DNA from: Primulina eburnea
Lineage: Eukaryota > Streptophyta > Magnoliopsida > Lamiales > Gesneriaceae
Reading direction: 5' to 3'
Length of the DNA: 64,000 nucleotides
NCBI RefSeq assembly: GCF_022965805.1
Contig: NC_133117.1
Span: forward strand, 13,416,183 to 13,480,182
Below, piece after piece: positions 10,966 to 23,039 of this stretch. Below the pieces are notes generated by a model. That model searched no databases. It was not told the DNA's origin and saw nothing but the letters and a program-made list of their open reading frames with translations. A program made the translations under genes and the position numbers. Every line of letters starts with the position of its first letter. The first letter of the stretch is position 1.

Positions 10966-13799
10966 TGTAGTGCCCAAATTTAATACACGTATAACCCATG
11001 CATTCATTTAATTATTAAATCATTTAAATTAATTTTAAATGAGTTTTGGCGATGCATGATTTATTTAAATGCATTGTTTTAAATTATTTATGTTTATGTG
11101 ATGCACGTTAAAATGTCTTTCGAGTCTCATGTTTCAGGCGATCATTCGAGGCAGGATTGAGGAAAAGACCCGGTGACGATTTTTGGCAATTTTAGATATG
11201 GTATTTTATTTTAAGTTGAGTTTGGGGGCATTTTAAATAATTTAGTGAGTGTTAGCATTTTTGAATCCTAAATTTAATTATTTTGTGAGTTTTGATTTTA
11301 GAACTTTTAAAGTCTAATATGGTGTGTTATATTTTAATTATAGAGTTTTATTTAAAAAGTTGAGTGTGAGTTAGTGTTTTAATTAGTAGACAATTATTTT
11401 AGTAAACCAAAAGTTAGTCTTTTAATTAATTAAAACACACGCCTCACACACACAAACACACTTTTACACACAGTAATACACGCCTAAACACACACACAAC
11501 AATTCATTCAAGTTTTATTATTTTTTTTGAGAGAAAGATTAGGGTTCTTATTCCCCTAGAGTAGCCGCCCCCTTCCCTTCAAATTCCAGCAAGATTTCGG
11601 TCAGTTTTATTCAAGAGTAACGGTGCCACGTTCGCCCCGGATCAACCTCGCTCCTATCTCCGCTTCGGTGTCGCCTTTCGGTAACGTTATCATCAAAAAG
11701 GCACGTATACTCTGTTCTTGCTGTGTCGATCAAGTCATATTATGCGTTGTGTCGATTTTTATGCGTAAAAGTTATGTATGATGATAGTAGTTTGAGCGGA
11801 TCATGAATCGGATCAATTTCGAAGGAAAATTTTTAGATCAAAAACTCGTTTTTTACTGTTCATGTCAAAACTGCGATTTTTCTGTTCATATTTTGGGAAA
11901 ACTTTCAACGGCAAAAACGTGTAACTTTTCGATACCTTCGATTTGATATATGATTCGAAATTTTTGGACAAATATTGAGTGAGTTATGGCATTTTTCGTG
12001 GGACTGCTCAAACTGCGTTTCAGAAAAGTTATGATTTTGATAATTCTTGAAGTTTCAGTGTTGCAGGCTTCGTTGGAAACTGACGGGCGATCGTTGCTGC
12101 GTATAAGCATGCTAGTTTTGAGGTTTGGTGTATTTTTAAGATTTTGATGCAAGTTGTTAGGCGTTTGAATGAGTTTAAAGTTGTAGGAAAGGGATTGAGG
12201 TTAATTGCATAATTGGTGTTGCGTTGTGTAGTATAGTGGACGTCGTATTGTGAGGTGTTTGTATAAGTTTTGATTCAATGTTATGGTGTTCTAAGAAGAG
12301 TCCTAAGATGGTAAATTTCGTTCCATTGATGTGCAATTAGGAGATTAGGCAGGTGCATAAGTTTTCTCGCAGGTTTCGAAGCAACGAGCGAACACGGACC
12401 CAAACACGGACCCGGGCACGGGGTCCGTGCCTTTGTTATTCCTTCAGTGTCAATTTTGCGAGACAGCACGGACCCTTGCACGGATGAGGGCACGGGGTCC
12501 GTGCCTTTGGGTTTCACTTAGTGTCTTTTTCCAGTATCTACACGGACCCTTACCCGGACCCTGACACGGGGTCCGTGCCTTTGCTTCCTTTCAATGTCTT
12601 CTTCCAGAGTCTACACGGACCCCCATCCGGACCCGAGCACGGGGTCCGTGCCCCTTCCGTTTCCCGACACACTCTAGGCAGTATGTACACGGACCCTCTC
12701 CCGGACCCAAGCACGGGGTCCGTGTACCCTTGTTTTTGGGAAATATTTGTAAGTTCATTTTAAGTTAGATGTTATGGGTTAGTGCAAAGATTATTAAGGG
12801 CGTGTCGTGGGAAATTGTAGAAGGTCCTAAGGTCTGATTGAGCTTGAGAGTAAGCATGAGTTTTCTACGTCTAAGTAATGCAAGTTAAGTATGAAATTCA
12901 CGTTAGTAAGTAGCAGCAACGGCCCCAGTCGAAGTCCAACGAATCCCTCAACGCCAAGTAAGTATGTTGACGTGCAAGAAAACATTTTTTTTAGTTTTTG
13001 AGGTATGCTAAATGTCTTGTGACCAAATTATGTTAGGATTGGAAAGCGTTAAATTATGAACGGGGACCAATCCGCCCGTTAAATTATGAACGGGTTAGAT
13101 CGTGGTTGTGAAGCGTTAAATTATGAACGTGGATCAACTGGCCTGTTAAATTATGAACAGGGATCTTATGTATGCGGCAGCGGATACGTCCCTGTCAGCC
13201 CAGTACTGTGGTATAGTCTGATCAGGCTCATTTATGTTACGGGTCACTCGCTTTGAAACATCCTCTACGCAAAATGATGAAGTTATGTATGTTAAAGTAT
13301 GTTCAAGTATGCAGCATGTTTATGAAAAGTTTAAGTTATGGCACGTCGAAGTATGTATGTACGTATGTTCAAGTTTATTATGCAAGTTCAAGTTCCAAGT
13401 ATGTATGTCATATTTTCAAGTTGCATGTGATTTTATTACGTATTACTCGTTATTTCCAGTTTATACGTGTTGAGTCTTTAGACTCACTAGACTTGATCGA
13501 TGCAGGTGACTATGTTGAGGAGACAGGAGGTGATGACCAAGGGGCAGGCTTGGGCTGAGTGGCAGGCTAAACCCGAGGACCGCAAGTTTATGTTTATGCA
13601 AATTTTTAAAATACTCTGATGTTTTGATTTGAACGTGAGACGTTTTGAGACAGTTTACTTTAGCAAAATTTTATTGGTGACGGATGATGGTGAGATTTAT
13701 TTTTATGAATGTTGAGTGACGACCGTATGAATGTTTTTATTTAAGAAAATTTTTAATTCTTCCGCAAATTTTAAGTAGTGTAGAATACGGTTCGTTACA
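10966..13799 (+). repeat. Element B 3' LTR
   Basis: 2,834 bp, the same length as the 5' LTR and almost identical to it, including the repeat arrays at 12392-12725 and 13046-13162. Followed by the TSD AATTT. Confidence 0.95.
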
Positions 13800-13880
13800 A
13801 ATTTTGATCAGAAGGTAAGCTGATCAGAAAGGGATTGAGATTGATTATCTCCTGTGAATACTGACTCCTGTGATCATCAG

Positions 13881-14954
13881 ATATACCTCGTAGAAGAATT
13901 TCAGAAAGGGGTAGTACTTCGTCTGATCAGATAGATGTATCAGAAATTCAGATGAAAACTAAATTGAAAGAGTTTCAGTTATTTCAGCCGCCGATTCTGA
14001 GTGGTATCGGGACGTCTGAAGAGTATGAGAACTGGTTGGATGACATAGAAATACTGTTCGAATTACTTAATTGTACAGATGAACAGAGAATTAAACTGGT
14101 ATTCCCTCAGTTACGAGAAGCTGCCAGAAGTTGGTGGATTACACCCAAAGGAGTACTAGAACTGAGAGGTTCCCGAGGATTTCAGGGAGCTGGATCATCT
14201 GGATATGGTGATCAAGGAACAGACCCAGGACACACTTGATGATATAGTGGCAGGTATTGTTCCTTTATGATTATGGTGCATATGTATTGATATATACTAA
14301 TGCAATCGGTGTGATTATCCTTGATTGGGTGGCACTGATATATGCTTTACCTGTTGGTTCTGTATCTACTGTGGTATTGGTTCTTTACCTTTTTGGGAAA
14401 AGAATTGATATGAGTGATATTCTGTGATATATCATATACTGCAGAAAGTTGAGAATGAGATTGAATTAGACTAGCTTGTACTTGTAGTGTCTGATGATGA
14501 CTGCATGATTGATATTGATATATCGAACAAGTACAGATTTATTATAAAGTCTTGCCAGGAGATGGTAAGATTCGGACCTGAAATGGCCAATGAATGAATG
14601 ATATACAATAAGGGATTTAGATTTTGAATTCCTTGACATCTGTATTGTTTATGATTCGATGATTATCGAAAGGAATGGAATAATCCCTTATGTATTCAGT
14701 TGATGACTGAAGTGGAGCTTATCAGGGATTGATTTACTAATAGCAGGAAGTTTGCTACAGTCTTTCAGATGAGATTTCAGGTTGTCCTGTATCCGGAAGA
14801 GTGATTTCAGCCCTGATTTGATTCCAGGTATTGGTTTCATTTTAGAATTTCTTATAGACTGATACTGATTGAACTGAAAGAATTGAGATATCAGTTGAAA
14901 GAATTATTGTCTAAGAGTTAGAGTTACATTTGAATATATGTTTCTCTGGAAAGT
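13881..14954 (+). pseudogene. Element A gag-protease-RT remnant, first part
   Basis: The gag start context matches that of L and K, but the start codon is ATA (13883-13885). A gag core piece is readable at 13952-14150 (FQPPILSGIGTSEEYENW, ARSWW), then most of gag is missing and the sequence jumps to the gag-protease border (GGCAG/GTATTGTTCC near 14250). Diverged protease (GAACAAGTACAGATTTATTA near 14526) and RT start (GATGAGATTTCAGGTTGTCC near 14769) can be lined up by eye with H at 51840 and 52090. Many stops and frameshifts; no product expected. Interrupted at 14954 by solo LTR C. Confidence 0.8.
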
Positions 14955-15049
14955 TGTAGTAGCCCGAATTCCAAATTGGGTAATTAACGGATTAATGGTG
15001 ATTAAGAAGGTTTAATGTGTAATTTTGACCGTGGTCATAATCGGACGGA

Positions 15050-15325
15050 CCGAAGATGGTTCGGTAGCACCGAAGGGTTCGGACGATCCGAAGTGGGTTC
15101 GGTGGATCCGATCATTAGGTGTCAAGAGTTGATCGACACGTGGGAGTTCGGACGTTCCGAAGTGTAGGTTCGGTGGATCCGATCATGAGGTGTCAAGAGC
15201 CGATGGACACGTGGGAGTTCGGACGTTCCGAAGTGTAGGTTTGGTGGATCCGATCGTGAGGTGTCAAGAGCTGATGGACACGTAGGAGTTCGGACGTTCC
15301 GAAGTGGGTTCGGTGGATCCGAACA
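15050..15325 (+). repeat. Tandem TTCGGA-CGT-TCCGAA repeats in solo LTR C
   Basis: Four to five units of about 70-75 bp, each with an inverted TTCGGACGTTCCGAA-type motif (6-bp arms, CGT spacer), TTCGGTGGATCCGA and GTGTCAAGAG...GACACGTGGGA. It lies directly upstream of the TATA box, so it may be an enhancer-like zone. CACGTG/ACGTGG cores resemble G-box sites. Confidence 0.85.
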
Positions 15326-15330
15326 TAGCC

Positions 15331-15339
15331 TATAAATAG
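15331..15339 (+). promoter_or_regulatory. TATA box of LTR C
   Basis: TATAAATAG follows the repeat array and would place a transcription start about 30 bp downstream, near 15365. Confidence 0.65.
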
Positions 15340-16468
15340 TGCTCGGATTTCCTCATTTTGTATTGACAATCCTTGAGTTGTGTCTCATATTTGAGAGATT
15401 TGGAAGGTTTCTAGGGTTAGTTGCCGGTCGAGCGATAACCAAGAGCTGCCAGGATTGGTAGTTTAGCGACGCCTGAGTTACGAGGCAATCGACATCAAAG
15501 GGCTGTCGACGGACGAAGGTAAACCCTAAACCTTTGGTAGTACTAGGGAGTACTGGTTTTGCTAGTTGAGCATGGTAGTATTGTTCATTGGGTGCTTTTG
15601 ATGCGTAGGCTTGTTCTAGACCTGATTAGCGGTGCTGCGTAAGGCTAGGCTTGCTGTGATAGAGGTACGAAAGTACTATCCGAGATATCCTGGTTGAGTA
15701 TACATTCTTATATGTGTTGCATGATTATGTGGTGCATTGATATATGTCATATGATGCATGCTATTATGTCACGTTTATTACTGCACGTTGCATTTCATGT
15801 TGAGCCGTATCTCCTTCGAGATAGCCTTTACTGTTGAGCTGTATCTCTTTCGAGATAAGCTATATATCTTGTGGGGCCGCTCAGCCCTGTCTTGTCTTGT
15901 GGACGCATGGACACCGAGAGTACACAGTGGCCGACGGGTCGGGAGGGCTTCGGTGATCCGGGACATTTTAGGTCCACGTCTGTTCTTGCAGTGGATGCAG
16001 TGACCCAGAGGTTGGACCGCGCGGCACTATCCACTTGGCGCCTCTAGACTGAGCATTTTGAGATCTTTTGTGACTCCTGTTTCTTGACTACCCTGGTATC
16101 ATATCATAGCATGTGCATTTCATATAGGTTTGTATACTCATGCTTTTGTACTGGGCGTTCTTATCGCTCACGTCCTTGGTTTTTGTTTATCTTGGACACC
16201 CCATTCCCACGGGGCAGGCCTCAGGTTGGACAGCTCAGGAGGAGGAGGAGGAGGACGTTGAGTAGCTGGTTGGTTTAGTTCTTCAGTACTTTTTGTTTCG
16301 ATATGGTTGTACCGTATATTTCAGTTTAGTTGAGTTGTTCTGGATTTTCGATTGGGTTGTATATCTATCATTTGTTGGTATTTCCGCTGTTATCTCTGAT
16401 TATTATTAATTAAGTTAGTTGCATGCTTAGTTCTCAACTAGTAGGTGATTCTGGAACGGGTCACTACA

Positions 16469-18137
16469 AAAGTACTTCAGTTCCAATGATGGATTGATAA
16501 ATCCTGTGTTCAGCAATATTCTGAAGACATTATGCTCGTTTTATCTATGACATTTTGATATATTCGCAGCGTATGATTGAATTGAATATTTTGGGACTGA
16601 GATTGTTGTATACAGAATTGTTCGGATATGAATCTCGATTGTAACAGACTGTATTCAAAGTCGGTGATATCTGAAGATGGTATACTGACTGATTATAGTA
16701 CTGCTGAGATAGTGATCAGTGACTGAGAACGACATTGAATATGGCAGCATTTCAGAGATGTCAGAAATGTCAGAGATTGTGTCTTATGCAGTCATTAGAT
16801 CAGCATTGCGTACTGATATTCTGAATCTGATCCGATATTATTATCACTCTGAGTATGTGTTTGATATCGATTGTTATGAACCATTGAGATTATATACAGT
16901 GCAGTCGAGTCAGAACTGATTTTGAGGATTTAAAGCAGTTCAGAAGTTGAATCAGACTGTTCAGAACTTGATTTTGATAGTCAGAACAGTGTGTCAGAGC
17001 CGAATACCAGGTAGGTAATATTTTATTTTATATGATTAGCTGATTTGTTTGTGTCAGATATTCGGATTTGAATGACAGGTATTGTCAGATACACACAGTA
17101 GTAGATTCAGTACTATTCTGGTAACAGGAAATGTGTGATAATTCGAATAGACAGTTGTGATATAAACAGATAAAATCAGTTATGTCAGACATTGTATGGA
17201 AATGTCTAAATCGCTGACTGATGAAGACAGAAAGATAGAAACCAAGAGATTGATTATCTTGATTACTGATTTCTAAATAGAAATGGGAGTACATTTCTAT
17301 GGATCTGGTGATGGGATCACCGAAATTTTGCCAAGATTGTACCAGTAGGTAATTATGATTGAATGATTGTTCAAATCTCCCTATGTTATATTGTACAGGA
17401 TGACGTACAAATATGACCAGACGATTGAGAGGTATGTCGGAAACGGGGGTCAGATTGTATTGAATGCCAAAGTTGATTTTATCAGACTGTGATATTCGTT
17501 TGATTTTGTACTTTTGGCTGAGTGTACAGCATGATTGTTCATCTATGATTTATAGATTGAAGGATAGTCAGAGTAAACTATCCTGATACTGGAGGATATC
17601 CAGGAAATGTAGTGCTTGATTTTAGCACTAGTTGACATGATTCATTGTCACTTTTGATATATTGTACAATAATAGCTATTAGAGGAGTATCGAAATAGCT
17701 CTAGTCCAGATATTGTACAGTGAGAACTGGTATTTTCCTTTGAATGGAAATGATATGGCAGTATTACCTGAGATCGGATTTGATAAATCAGAAGAAATGA
17801 GGATAGCTCAGAATGCATAGACATAAATTAATATGCCAACGTCGGACGATGACTGTTGGTATTTGAAACCGAAGATTGAATATATCTTTGACTGGGATTA
17901 ACAGATTTGGTAACAGATGATGATATTAAATTATTATGGAACTGTTGCACTGGTGATTGGTATATACAGATGTTGTATAGCCATTGTTCTGAGGTTGATT
18001 CTATCACGAGTGATTTCGTGGATATGAGTTTATTGCAGTTTTGTATATCTCCTTCTTATATCTGATTTGAGATATGACATGATTATCTATATTCCATGAA
18101 TTGATTGATTGTGATTTCGAGGACGAAATCATATCTT
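16469..18137 (+). pseudogene. Element A pol remnant, second part (RT to integrase)
   Basis: Continuation of the eroded pol. Recognisable by position against H: the integrase start near 17272-17320 (AAATGGGAGTACATTTCTATGG against the EWKWDHISMDFV region of H), TGACGTACAAATATGACCAG near 17400 and GACTATCCTGATACTGGAGG near 17577 (TIQTLEDM region). It ends with TTTCGAGGACGAAATC at 18117. Full of stops, and shares specific lesions with K. No protein expected. Confidence 0.8.
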
Positions 18138-18150
18138 AGAGGGGGAGAAA
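18138..18150 (+). other. Element A polypurine tract
   Basis: AGAGGGGGAGAAA immediately before the 3' LTR. It is intact although pol is not, as expected if this end is still used for trans-mobilisation. Confidence 0.87.
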
Positions 18151-20385
18151 TGTAAGGCCCGAGATAATAAAGATGATATTATTTTAATCCGAGAGTATGT
18201 AATTGGAAACTTTTGGAGTGTTGAATTATATTCCCAGATGTTTGCAATTATTTAGGATTGAAATTGAATTAAAAAGAGTTTTGAGGACCAAATTGCAAAT
18301 AGGAAGAGTTCAGGGGCTAAAGTGTAATTATGACTTGAGTGACACTTGTCACACATGCAATTGAAGTATATATATTGGTTCTTCAATTCCCACAAGAAAA
18401 GAACCGAGCAACTTTGCTCTGGAAATCCCTTTTGCTTCTTCGTATGTTTAAGCGGTGATTTTGACAATTCCATCTATCCGATTTTGAATCTGAACACGGT
18501 GTTGTATTCCTCTCGACACGAGCTACAACTGGACGTAAGTTTCATTGAGTTTTATTATCATTTGAAAAGATGATGTTGTAGGAATTTGATATAATTCATA
18601 TATGATGTTCTTGACATGTTAGACATCGTAGAACCGAAGTCAGATCAGGAAACAGATTGATTCTGGAATTGTTATGATTTTTCAGATTATATTAATTGAA
18701 ATTGAATAGATTTGGATTATAGACTGATTACAAATCGTATCGAATATGGGTTATGATTTGTAATTAATATCTGGTGATATGGTATTGACGGGAATACTGA
18801 GATTGTGCTGTTATGCCGCTGATTTGAGTTAATTCAGATTAATCAGATTCAGAGTTGAATTGAGAATGGAATATTGATATTATGATTCTCGATATATCGT
18901 TTCAAATTTAAAGAGACAGTCTTGAGTTCAGAACTGATATTGATATTGTGCCTGTTTTATATTGTCATTTCCAGATTGAGAATGGACCGAGATAGAGTCG
19001 GGACTTCTTCTTCTTTTGAGCGAGAAGATAAAGGTATAAATTAATGTTGAGTTGGGATTGCACAACTCGAGGGAGGTTTGACTCGAGTTTCCCTAAATCA
19101 CATACTGTACCTTATTGCATTGATATTTGCATTGAGTTGATAGATATACTTGTTCTCTTGATATTAGATAACAGGTATTAGACGAGTTATCTTGTGACAG
19201 AAGTGCCGGATAGTGGTGGTATCGCCACGGCACATTGCACGATGTCTCAAGATAGGATATTAGCGATAGAGCTACAGTCCTTGACGGTTAGGTCAGGACA
19301 CTGGATGTTTGGTTATATCGAGTAATGGAATCTATTACGGAATTCGATATAGGAACACCATATTTTGTTATATCGAGTAAAGGGTATTGGAATTCTTCTA
19401 TTACGGAATTCGATATAGGAATACCAGGGCACTGGTTATATCGAGTAATAGAGATTATGGTTCCATCCTTTACGAAATTCGATATAGGAATACCACATCT
19501 GGAAACCGGGATCCCTAGACTAGGATTGAGTCTAGTCTAAAACGTGGAGTCACGAGCTTGAGTGACAGTTATATTGATTGATATTGATTGATGTTGATTA
19601 TGTTCCTGAATATGGTTCATGTCCTTTTATGTTCCGGATATTGGTACATATTTAGAATAGAAATTATTCTTGATATTGAATTATGTTCCTGATATTGGTA
19701 CATGTTTAGAATAGGAGTTATTCTTGATATTGATTATGTTCCTGATATTGGTACATGTCTAGAATAGGAATTATTCTTGATATTGAATTATGTTCCTGAT
19801 ATTGGTACATGTTTAGAATAGGAATTATTCTTGATATTGATTTATGTTCCTGATATTGGTACATGCTTAGAATAGGATTTATTCTAGAGATTGAATTATG
19901 TTCCTGATTAGGGTACATGTTTAGAATATGATTTATGCTTGTTATTGATTTATATCATGAGGTTGATATAGGATATGATATTTGTTATATGCTCTTATAT
20001 GATTTATATGATTGCATGTATACATGATTTATACTGAGAATGTAATTCTCACCGGAGTTATCCGGCTGTTGTCTTGTCTGTATGTGTGCATGGCAACAGG
20101 TGGGATAGGAGCGGGGTCAAGACGAGAACGAGGCTGGATTAGATAGCGTGGAGATCCGGGCTTCAGAAGCAACTTAGGATTCAGCACCGACATGTAGTTG
20201 AACCTAGTTGGATTATTGTAGATGACATCAGATTTGTATGTTCATGTTTAACATGTAATTTGATTTTAATTACATTACGTTTCCGCTTTGCATTTTAAAA
20301 GAAAAATTTTTAGACCCTGTTTATTATGAATGATTAAATATTCCTAAAGACGATTAAGGAATGGATTAGCGTCCGGGTCCCCACA
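18151..20385 (+). repeat. Element A 3' LTR
   Basis: 2,235 bp, the same length as the 5' LTR, with the same palindromic repeats (19311-19500) and the same 53-54-bp array (19600-19960). Followed by TSD GATCA. Confidence 0.95.
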
Positions 20386-20390
20386 GATCA

Positions 20391-21008
20391 TATTCCCATT
20401 TTACATCGGTGCTTAGTGCCCGTTCCCATGCGCAATGGTGTGCTAAGACTAATCAGTCGACCTGAGGATAAAGGCTAGTCATTTTCAAATATCAAACTTC
20501 ACCTAAAATGATAAATAGTTGAAAGCTTTACGATTTGAAGATTTATATGATTAAATTATGCTTACAAATTTATTTTGAATCAAAGTATGATTTGTAATGC
20601 ATGTGCTTGTATATGTATTATTTGCTACTCATGCTTAGAATGTGTTGAGTCATTATACTCATTAGGGTTGAATGCTGCAGGTGATGATTTTATTGAGGGA
20701 GGCACTGACGCTTGAGTGGATTGAGGAAGACAGTGCACTCCCGAGGGACTTTATTTTCCGCGTTAGCTTGATATTTAAAAGTTTAAAGATTTTGTTAATG
20801 ATTTTATTAGAGATTTTTATGCTTTATTTTTTGAGTTAAGATGATCATGTTAAAGGTTAGATTTGAATTTTGAGAATTGACGATTTATGGATTTTTATGT
20901 ACTTGAGATTTAAATGTTAAATTATTTTGATATATAGAAATGTTAAGTTATTTTAAATGGTGAATATCGAAAGTATGTAGGAAAAAAAAAGTAGTGGGAG
21001 ACGATTCA
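20391..21008 (+). repeat. Gypsy LTR fragment (element D), right half
   Basis: Continues 246-832 across element A. It contains a GAGTCATTATACTCATTAGG...GCAGGTGATGATTTTATTGAGG block with the same layout as the B LTR at 5818-5880. It ends GATTCA at 21008, two bases before a primer-binding site. Confidence 0.75.
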
Positions 21009-21010
21009 GT

Positions 21011-21023
21011 TGGTATCAGAGCG
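21011..21023 (+). other. Element D primer-binding site
   Basis: TGGTATCAGAGCG, two bases after the LTR end, of the initiator Met tRNA type. Confidence 0.85.
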
Positions 21024-21221
21024 AATGGTCCCCAAAAGTTTGTGTTAATGCCACTCTGAGAAGCTCAAGAAGTCACGCCTCAAGTCTGTGAGTTTTTACT
21101 TATTTAAATTTTATATTCTGAACTTTCAATGTTTTTATGATACATGATATATAGGTTAGATGCACGTTTCATTTCAAATGTTAAATTCATGTTGGTTACG
21201 TGGTATGTGCGATTTGTACAG

Positions 21222-21509
21222 AGATGCCTCCTAGACGGATTCTACGTAGTAATACTGAGAATAGGCATTAGGAGGAGATTCTACAGCATCCATCTAATCA
21301 GGATGCTAGTGCCCGTGTACTAGCCGGTATGACTCGTTTATTTGAGCAGCATGTGGGAAATGGAGCGAGAGTCCGACCGGACGCTGTTTATGAGCGATTT
21401 AGGATGATAGATCCCGCGTATTTTTCTGGCACTACGGATCCATCGTGGCTGAGAGATGGATCAAATCTTTAGAGTTGATATTTCGATATATTGATATGAC
21501 GGACGCTGA
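21222..21509 (+). pseudogene. Element D gag N-terminal fragment
   Basis: Starts with the family start MPPRR at 21222. There is a premature TAG 16 codons in (21267-21269). It then reads DASARVLAGMTRLFEQH, RPDAVYERFRMIDP and FSGTTDP, clearly homologous to gag of B (MLAGMTQFFAQF, RPEAVYERFRRMSP, FAGTTDP). A frameshift near 21440 precedes a recognisable WIKSLEL-like stretch. The sequence leaves gag near 21509 at a repeat-rich junction with the CACTA remnant. The rest of D is absent from the window. Confidence 0.8.
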
Positions 21510-21559
21510 CATCAGCACTTTAGAGTTGATCTTTTGGTATATAGATCTTTAGAGTTGAT

Positions 21560-22900
21560 CTTGCCACATCAGCACTCTTCCATGTTCTACCAACAATGAA
21601 ATAGATTGTTGAAGTGATATGAACTCCAATGCCCCTCACATGCCAATCATGTTCTTCATTCTCAAGTTCTTTTTTAAGTATATCCTCTTTTTTCCCTTCA
21701 ATATTCAGCTTACCCTCCAACTTTTGTTATATATAATCATCATGTCACGCATAATAAAAATAATTATTAGTAAAAAAAAGTTTCATAGCAATTTGATATT
21801 CTGGTTTTCATGTCTTGTTAATTTTCTTACAATCTCTGGTACTTTTTTCGTCAAAACCTAGCTTCAAAATGTCTTTCTTAGTTTACTCATCCTTTCTTCA
21901 AAATAATAACTATGTTAATCTAGTCAACATCACATATGCAAATATGCTCAAAAAATACTTACTGTTTCTTCACCATAGCTTTCATATCCTTCACGTGCAA
22001 GTCGATGAGGGTATAATGTTCGGTTTACTTCTCTCTTTTTGTTGATCAGTTAGTTTTTAGTTATTTCAAACATTCAACGTACATGTCAAATTTCAATATA
22101 AATAAAGAATTATAGTCCAATAAATTTAAAATAATAAATTAAGATTCTTCAAATGAAGTCATCCGACATGCAACTAATGACAAAGGAACTCCAACCATTT
22201 ATTCTAATACCACAACCAATATGTGACTCATTTAACTCCTCGGGTTTATCAAGCTTGTTAAAATTGAATGTCTGAGTGAGATGTGTATTGTATTGAAGCC
22301 ACTTACTATTTGCTAATTTTGAAAAAGCTTTCTTCAACCTTGTGTCAACATTGTATGTCAACTATAAATAACAAAAGTGGGAATTCGTTGAGAAGATTAA
22401 CATTTAACATTAAATATATCATGAAAATATGAATATTATAGTTTTCAAAACATTCTGACTTACATAAATTAACTGATTATCATATCAGTTCTTTAACATC
22501 ACTTGGAACCTTTTTCAAGTATTGTAACTAATCTTAACATTTTCTTGAGCCATCACACAAATATAATTTTGCATTTCAACATCAGCTTTTCCTATTGGTT
22601 GTCCAAGTTTATTGAATGTGAGATCTTTTCTAATTCCTTGAACCTTTTTCCTAGAAAGCTTATCCATTTTCGTACGAACTCTAGAAATTTTTGTGGTTTC
22701 GGTTTATGTATTTCAAACACTATGTTACCCTCCCAACTCTCTCTAGTGCCAGAAAATGCAATTTTTTCTTTACCCTTCCCAATTTTTGCATGATTTTTTA
22801 ATCTCTTACTGTTTCCAACCGTGTCATCACCATCGAAACCTATTTTAAGCTTTGTAGAGGATTCCATAGAGTCTAAAAATTCTGTTGATCAACAAAAGTT
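21560..22900 (-). pseudogene. Remnant of CACTA second gene (TNPA / Ptta-En-Spm type), tentative
   Basis: AT-rich sequence with short minus-strand coding pieces. The piece at 22149-22361 reads KWLQYNTHLTQTF and later GWSSFVISCMSDDF, reminiscent of the KWRxYKxxLT and W..FV..RLS..F motifs of plant Ptta/En/Spm transposon proteins. The piece at 22592-22867 is lysine-rich (NSKRLKNHAKIGKGKEKIAF). It lies downstream of the TPase remnant on the same strand, where the second CACTA gene belongs. Stops and frameshifts are frequent. No CACTA terminal repeat was found. The motif match is from memory, so this is tentative. Confidence 0.45.
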
Positions 22901-23039
22901 GTAGTTAGCAGCTTCTAGACAACAAAAACAAAGAAAAATTAAATAAAAAATTCATAATGCCACAATATGAAAAAAAAAGCAAGATAATATTGTCCAAAAA
23001 ATCATCTTCATCTTCAAAAGAGAATTGATCGATTAAATA

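Larger units (their letters stand above)
3315..13799 (+). mobile_element. Ty3/gypsy chromovirus element B, nested in A
   Basis: A 10,485-bp element with two 2,834-bp LTRs (3315-6148 and 10966-13799), TSD AATTT (3310-3314 and 13800-13804), a primer-binding site at 6151 and a polypurine tract at 10951-10965. Domain order gag, PR, RT, RNase H, INT, chromodomain-like tail is that of gypsy chromoviruses, probably the Tekay/Del clade, which has long LTRs. I count about 10 substitutions and two 1-bp indels between the LTRs, fewer per base than in A, in line with B being the later arrival. It is probably not autonomous because of an integrase deletion near 9783. Confidence 0.95.
14955..16468 (+). mobile_element. 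Solo LTR C of another retrotransposon
   Basis: 1,514 bp starting TGTAGTAGCCCG and ending GGTCACTACA, with perfect TSD AAAGT (14950-14954 and 16469-16473) in the pol remnant of A. No internal region or primer-binding site follows, so it is a solo LTR left by LTR-LTR recombination. It carries a repeat array followed by a TATA box (15331) in the plus direction, and a TTTCCGCTG block near its 3' end. Confidence 0.93.
833..20385 (+). mobile_element. Ty3/gypsy element A (complete LTR pair, eroded interior)
   Basis: Two 2,235-bp LTRs (833-3067 and 18151-20385) start TGTAAGGCCC and end CCCCACA. They are flanked by the perfect 5-bp TSD GATCA (828-832 and 20386-20390). By eye I count about 11 substitutions between the LTRs, so the insertion is young. 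Element B and solo LTR C interrupt it; without them A is about 7.5 kb. The interior is a heavily mutated gag-pol of the same type as H, K and L, so A must have needed proteins from another element to move. Confidence 0.93.

Noticed and set aside
15758..16278. Overlapping ORFs in solo LTR C as a captured gene
   Set aside because: Short, without recognised motifs, in several frames, and within an LTR with a clean TSD.
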